Shown: one piece after another, positions 14,015-16,540 of the stretch
Layout of the letters: every line of letters begins with the position of its first letter
Position numbering within the stretch: the first letter of the stretch is position 1
Source of the DNA: an uncultured Eubacteriales bacterium
GTDB lineage: Bacteria; Bacillota; Clostridia; Oscillospirales; Oscillospiraceae
Assembly: GCA_900546485.1 (NCBI GenBank)
Contig: URDK01000063.1
Coordinates: 1 to 16,540, forward strand
DNA length: 16,540 nt
Direction: 5' to 3'
The notes under the pieces: generated by a model
What the model was told of the DNA's origin: nothing
Database searches by the model: none
What the model saw: the letters and a program-made list of their open reading frames with translations, nothing else
Program-made: the position numbers and the translations under genes

Positions 14015-14045
14015 TAAAAAACCGCCCCCGGGTAACCGGGGGCGG
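14012..14045 (-). terminator. Strong intrinsic terminator of the large surface-protein gene
   Basis: On the minus strand a 10-bp GC stem (CCGCCCCCGG, loop TTAC, complementary arm) is followed by TTTTTTATTTT. It begins about 36 bases after the stop codon at 14082. Confidence 0.95.
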
Positions 14046-14081
14046 AAAACCTTTTAAAGTTTATTCAACTTACGCAGTCAA

Positions 14082-16540
14082 TCAGGCGTTGGGGTTGACC
14101 CAAGCGGTGCCGACGACGGTGTAAGGACCAGCGGCCAGCGGGTAGAAGCTGGTGGAGAGGATGCGGCTGTCGCTGGAAAGGGTAGCGGTGAGGTTGGCGG
14201 TGTCACTGCCGGAGGTGGCGGTACCGGTCCAGACGAAGTAGGTCGGGAACACAGTGCCGTCAGCCTGCTTGAACTGGGTGTTGTCGACGTTGGAGATCTT
14301 GAGATCAACCTTCTCGCCGAGCACCACGCCGGTGTTGTTGGAAGCGGTGACGTTGAAGCCATCCATGTTGAAGGTGATATCACCGAGGCTCAGACCGCCG
14401 ATGGTGTAGCTGAGCTCCCTGGCGGTAGCAACGAGAGGATCAACATCAAAGGAGACCTTGAGGCTGCCGTTGGCCAGAGTGGTGGTGTTCTCGGTGACGG
14501 TGGAGCCACCAGCCTTGGTAACAGTGGCGCTGTAAGTGCCGCTGTTCATGTTCTTGAGGTTCTCATTGTAGAGAGTGACGGTGACTTCCTTGTTGGCGTT
14601 CGCGAAAGCGTCGGCGTCAACATAGGTAACGGACTTGACGAGGTTCTTGCCGTCAACAATCCTCCAGCCAGCGTCGATCAGAGCATCGCTGAGAGCGAAG
14701 GTGACCTTAGCCTGCCAGCCAGCATCCAGGATGTAAGCAACATCGATGGCATTGCCGGACAGAGTGTAAGCGACCATGAAGGTCTCGTTACGGAACTCAG
14801 CAACGAGCTCGTCGACGGTGTCGATCTTGTCCTCGTCCTTCACGCCGGCGCGCAGGTCGACGATGACAGGAGCGCTGACGAAGGCGTGGCCGTCAAGCTT
14901 GACAACGTTAGCGGCAGTCTCGAGAGTGCCGAGGCCAACGTAAACGTCGCCGGTCATCTCGGTCAGAGTCCACAGACCGTTGGAGATGGAGAACTTGTAG
15001 AAGCCGCGGGCCATGTTGGTGGCGCTGGGGCTGCTGACGTAAACGGTCACAGGAGTGCCGTTCAGATAGAAGCCGTCGTAGGAGTAGCTCTTGGTGCTGT
15101 AGCTGTAGGTCCAATCGTTGGCGCTGATGTCAGCGGGCAGGAAGAGACCGGAGCCAGTGGAGGTGTAGCTACCAATGTAACCGAACACGACGCTGCAGGC
15201 AGCGTTCTTGGTGCTGGTGGTGTAGACGGTCATGGCGGTGTTGACGAAGGTCACATTGTTGCCGGTGAAAGCCTTGAGCATCTCAGCCAGGCTGTTGTAG
15301 GTGTTGACCTCAACCTTGGAGCCGTCGCCGGAAGCGATGATGAACTTGGTCGGGTTATCGAACACAACCTTGGTCGTGCTGTTGCCGTTCTTGACGGTCA
15401 CGTCCTCGGTGGCGTAATTGAAGGTGACATTCGGCTTGATGGCGTAGGTGCCAGCGTAGATGCTGTCAGCCTCGGTCTTCTCCTCGGGGGAGTAGACGCC
15501 GTTCTTGTCAGCGTAGCCGACGTCGTAGAAAGCACCCTTGGCAGAGCCGAGGTTGTTGACTACGAAAGTGCTGTACACGGGCAGCTCAACAACTTCACCA
15601 GTGGTGACATTGATGAACTGAGCGGAGTAGGTGCGCTCGCCGTACCAGACGTTGTGGTCGCTGGTGAGCTTGGCCTCGCCGGTGTAGAAGTAGAGGTTGG
15701 CAACGCCAGCCTTGGTCAGGCCCATGTAGTGGCCGTGGCTGTCAAGCAGGAAGGTGAAGGTCTTGCCAGCATCAGCGGTGGTGAAGTTGTACTGGTTGAA
15801 GACGGAGGCCTCGAGCTTGGTGCCGTCGGTCAGGGTGATGACGCCGGTCTTGTTGCTGTAGCTGTCGATGGTGCCAGTGGTAGCGCTGGTGGAGTAGATG
15901 TAGTACTGGCCGCCCTCAACGAGGTAAACAACGGTAGTACCCTTGTTGATCTTGCTGATATCGGTCCAGATGTTGGCGGCCTTGACGCCGGCATTGGCCT
16001 GATAGTAGCTGGGATCGTACAGGTAGGTCACACCGGAGCTGGTGGTGGTGCCGAGCTCAGCAATGCGATAGTTGAAGGTGACAGCGCCGTAGCTGTTCTT
16101 AGCGTAAGCGGTGTTGTCGATGAGGTCGAGCTCATAAGCAGTGCCCTCGCCGAGGGTGGCGCTCTTCGCACCAGCCTTGGTGGCGGCGGCCTTGCCGGCG
16201 TCGATGGCGCAGTTGTACTCGGTGACCTTCGCGAGGTCGTACACGAACACGGAAACGCCCTTGACGCTCCAGATGCGAGCAGCGTGGTAGTACATGTCGA
16301 TGCCGGTGTCGGCGTCGATGTTAGCAACTACCTTGCCGTTGGTGTAGTCGGTGGACAGGGTGGTGTACTTAGCACCAGTGCCCTCGTTGGCGGTGATGAT
16401 ACCGGTGTCGCTCTCGAGGCCGAAGACGTCCTCACCGAGGGTGGAGCCGATGCCGTTGACGGTCTCGTAGCCCTGGATGCCGTAAACGTAGCTGGTGACG
16501 TTGGGGCTGTAAGCAACCTTGTCAACGTTGGTCAGCACGT
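14082..16540 (-). CDS. Large surface protein, S-layer-like, N-terminus outside the window
   Basis: At least 818 residues are visible; the frame is open at the right edge, so signal peptide and any SLH anchor would lie beyond it. The GTG at 16538 is not taken as the start. The sequence is rich in Thr, Ser, Ala, Val, Gly, Tyr and Asn, with only two Cys, and alternates short beta strands. A block near 221-270 (TGTIDSYSNKTGVITLTDGT, then a TFLLDSHGHY turn) resembles repeats I recall in S-layer-like proteins of Oscillospiraceae. The last 250 residues look like two or three Ig-like beta domains. There is no C-terminal sorting signal or membrane helix. Codon use is strongly biased (GTT/GTC, AAC, ACC, AAG; few GCG or AGG), unlike the signalling genes, and a strong terminator follows. 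Both fit a very abundant protein. The S-layer role is inference; an adhesin is the main alternative. Confidence 0.75.
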   Translation of the reverse strand, partial: VLTNVDKVAYSPNVTSYVYGIQGYETVNGIGSTLGEDVFGLESDTGIITANEGTGAKYTTLSTDYTNGKVVANIDADTGIDMYYHAARIWSVKGVSVFVYDLAKVTEYNCAIDAGKAAATKAGAKSATLGEGTAYELDLIDNTAYAKNSYGAVTFNYRIAELGTTTSSGVTYLYDPSYYQANAGVKAANIWTDISKINKGTTVVYLVEGGQYYIYSTSATTGTIDSYSNKTGVITLTDGTKLEASVFNQYNFTTADAGKTFTFLLDSHGHYMGLTKAGVANLYFYTGEAKLTSDHNVWYGERTYSAQFINVTTGEVVELPVYSTFVVNNLGSAKGAFYDVGYADKNGVYSPEEKTEADSIYAGTYAIKPNVTFNYATEDVTVKNGNSTTKVVFDNPTKFIIASGDGSKVEVNTYNSLAEMLKAFTGNNVTFVNTAMTVYTTSTKNAACSVVFGYIGSYTSTGSGLFLPADISANDWTYSYSTKSYSYDGFYLNGTPVTVYVSSPSATNMARGFYKFSISNGLWTLTEMTGDVYVGLGTLETAANVVKLDGHAFVSAPVIVDLRAGVKDEDKIDTVDELVAEFRNETFMVAYTLSGNAIDVAYILDAGWQAKVTFALSDALIDAGWRIVDGKNLVKSVTYVDADAFANANKEVTVTLYNENLKNMNSGTYSATVTKAGGSTVTENTTTLANGSLKVSFDVDPLVATARELSYTIGGLSLGDITFNMDGFNVTASNNTGVVLGEKVDLKISNVDNTQFKQADGTVFPTYFVWTGTATSGSDTANLTATLSSDSRILSTSFYPLAAGPYTVVGTAWVNPNA

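Noticed and set aside
1..16540. tRNA, rRNA, CRISPR array, insertion sequence, riboswitch
   Set aside because: I read the intergenic gaps on both strands and found no cloverleaf, direct-repeat array, transposase frame or known aptamer pattern; all gaps are under 300 bases.

Overview
The window looks like a chromosomal piece of a GC-rich anaerobic Firmicute of the gut type, most like the Oscillospiraceae (Oscillibacter/Flavonifractor-like). This placement is an inference. It rests on Gram-positive ribosome-binding sites (GGAGG), a GerM-type lipoprotein typical of spore formers, a monomeric [FeFe] hydrogenase of the gut-clostridial kind, a CD1247-type zinc-ribbon protein, and a surface protein resembling clostridial S-layer proteins. 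I found no rRNA, tRNA, CRISPR array, transposase or phage gene. No stretch over 300 bases lacks a gene.

Layout. (1) 1-3905, minus strand: a cytoplasmic GH3 glycosidase, cut by the left edge, lies just downstream of a DacF-type D-Ala-D-Ala carboxypeptidase. A perfect hairpin sits between them. (2) 3906-4024: a divergent promoter region with a 7+7 bp dyad over the predicted -10 elements. (3) 4025-9200, plus strand: one tightly packed run. It holds a membrane-anchored helix-hairpin-helix (ComEA-like) protein, an OmpR-family response regulator, its histidine kinase, a GerMN lipoprotein and an M24 (Xaa-Pro) peptidase. After an internal promoter come elongation factor P and a CD1247-type zinc-ribbon protein. 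The run ends at a strong bidirectional terminator. (4) 9248-10474, minus strand: an XRE regulator fused to a membrane domain built of 61-residue repeats. (5) 10723-11532, plus strand: a secreted polysaccharide deacetylase with its own terminator. (6) 11559-13644, minus strand: a monomeric [FeFe] hydrogenase followed one base later by an ECF S-component-like membrane protein. (7) 13783-13968, minus strand: a tiny Cys-rich membrane protein. (8) 14082 to the right edge, minus strand: a large surface protein whose N-terminus lies outside the window, ending at a strong terminator.

How the genes work together. Several encode cell-envelope functions: DacF trims peptidoglycan stem peptides, the deacetylase probably modifies peptidoglycan or another polysaccharide, the two-component system senses outside the membrane, and the large surface protein may be S-layer material. 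The hydrogenase would dispose of reductant as H2 during fermentation, probably with ferredoxin. EF-P and the M24 peptidase both deal with proline-containing polypeptides, in translation and turnover, and are neighbours in many Firmicutes.

I see no obviously new defence or biosynthetic system. The points most worth a second look are the repeat-built membrane XRE regulator, the HhH protein translationally coupled to a two-component system, the divergent dyad, the hydrogenase/ECF pairing, and the Asp10/CCGSCCC insert in the zinc-ribbon protein.
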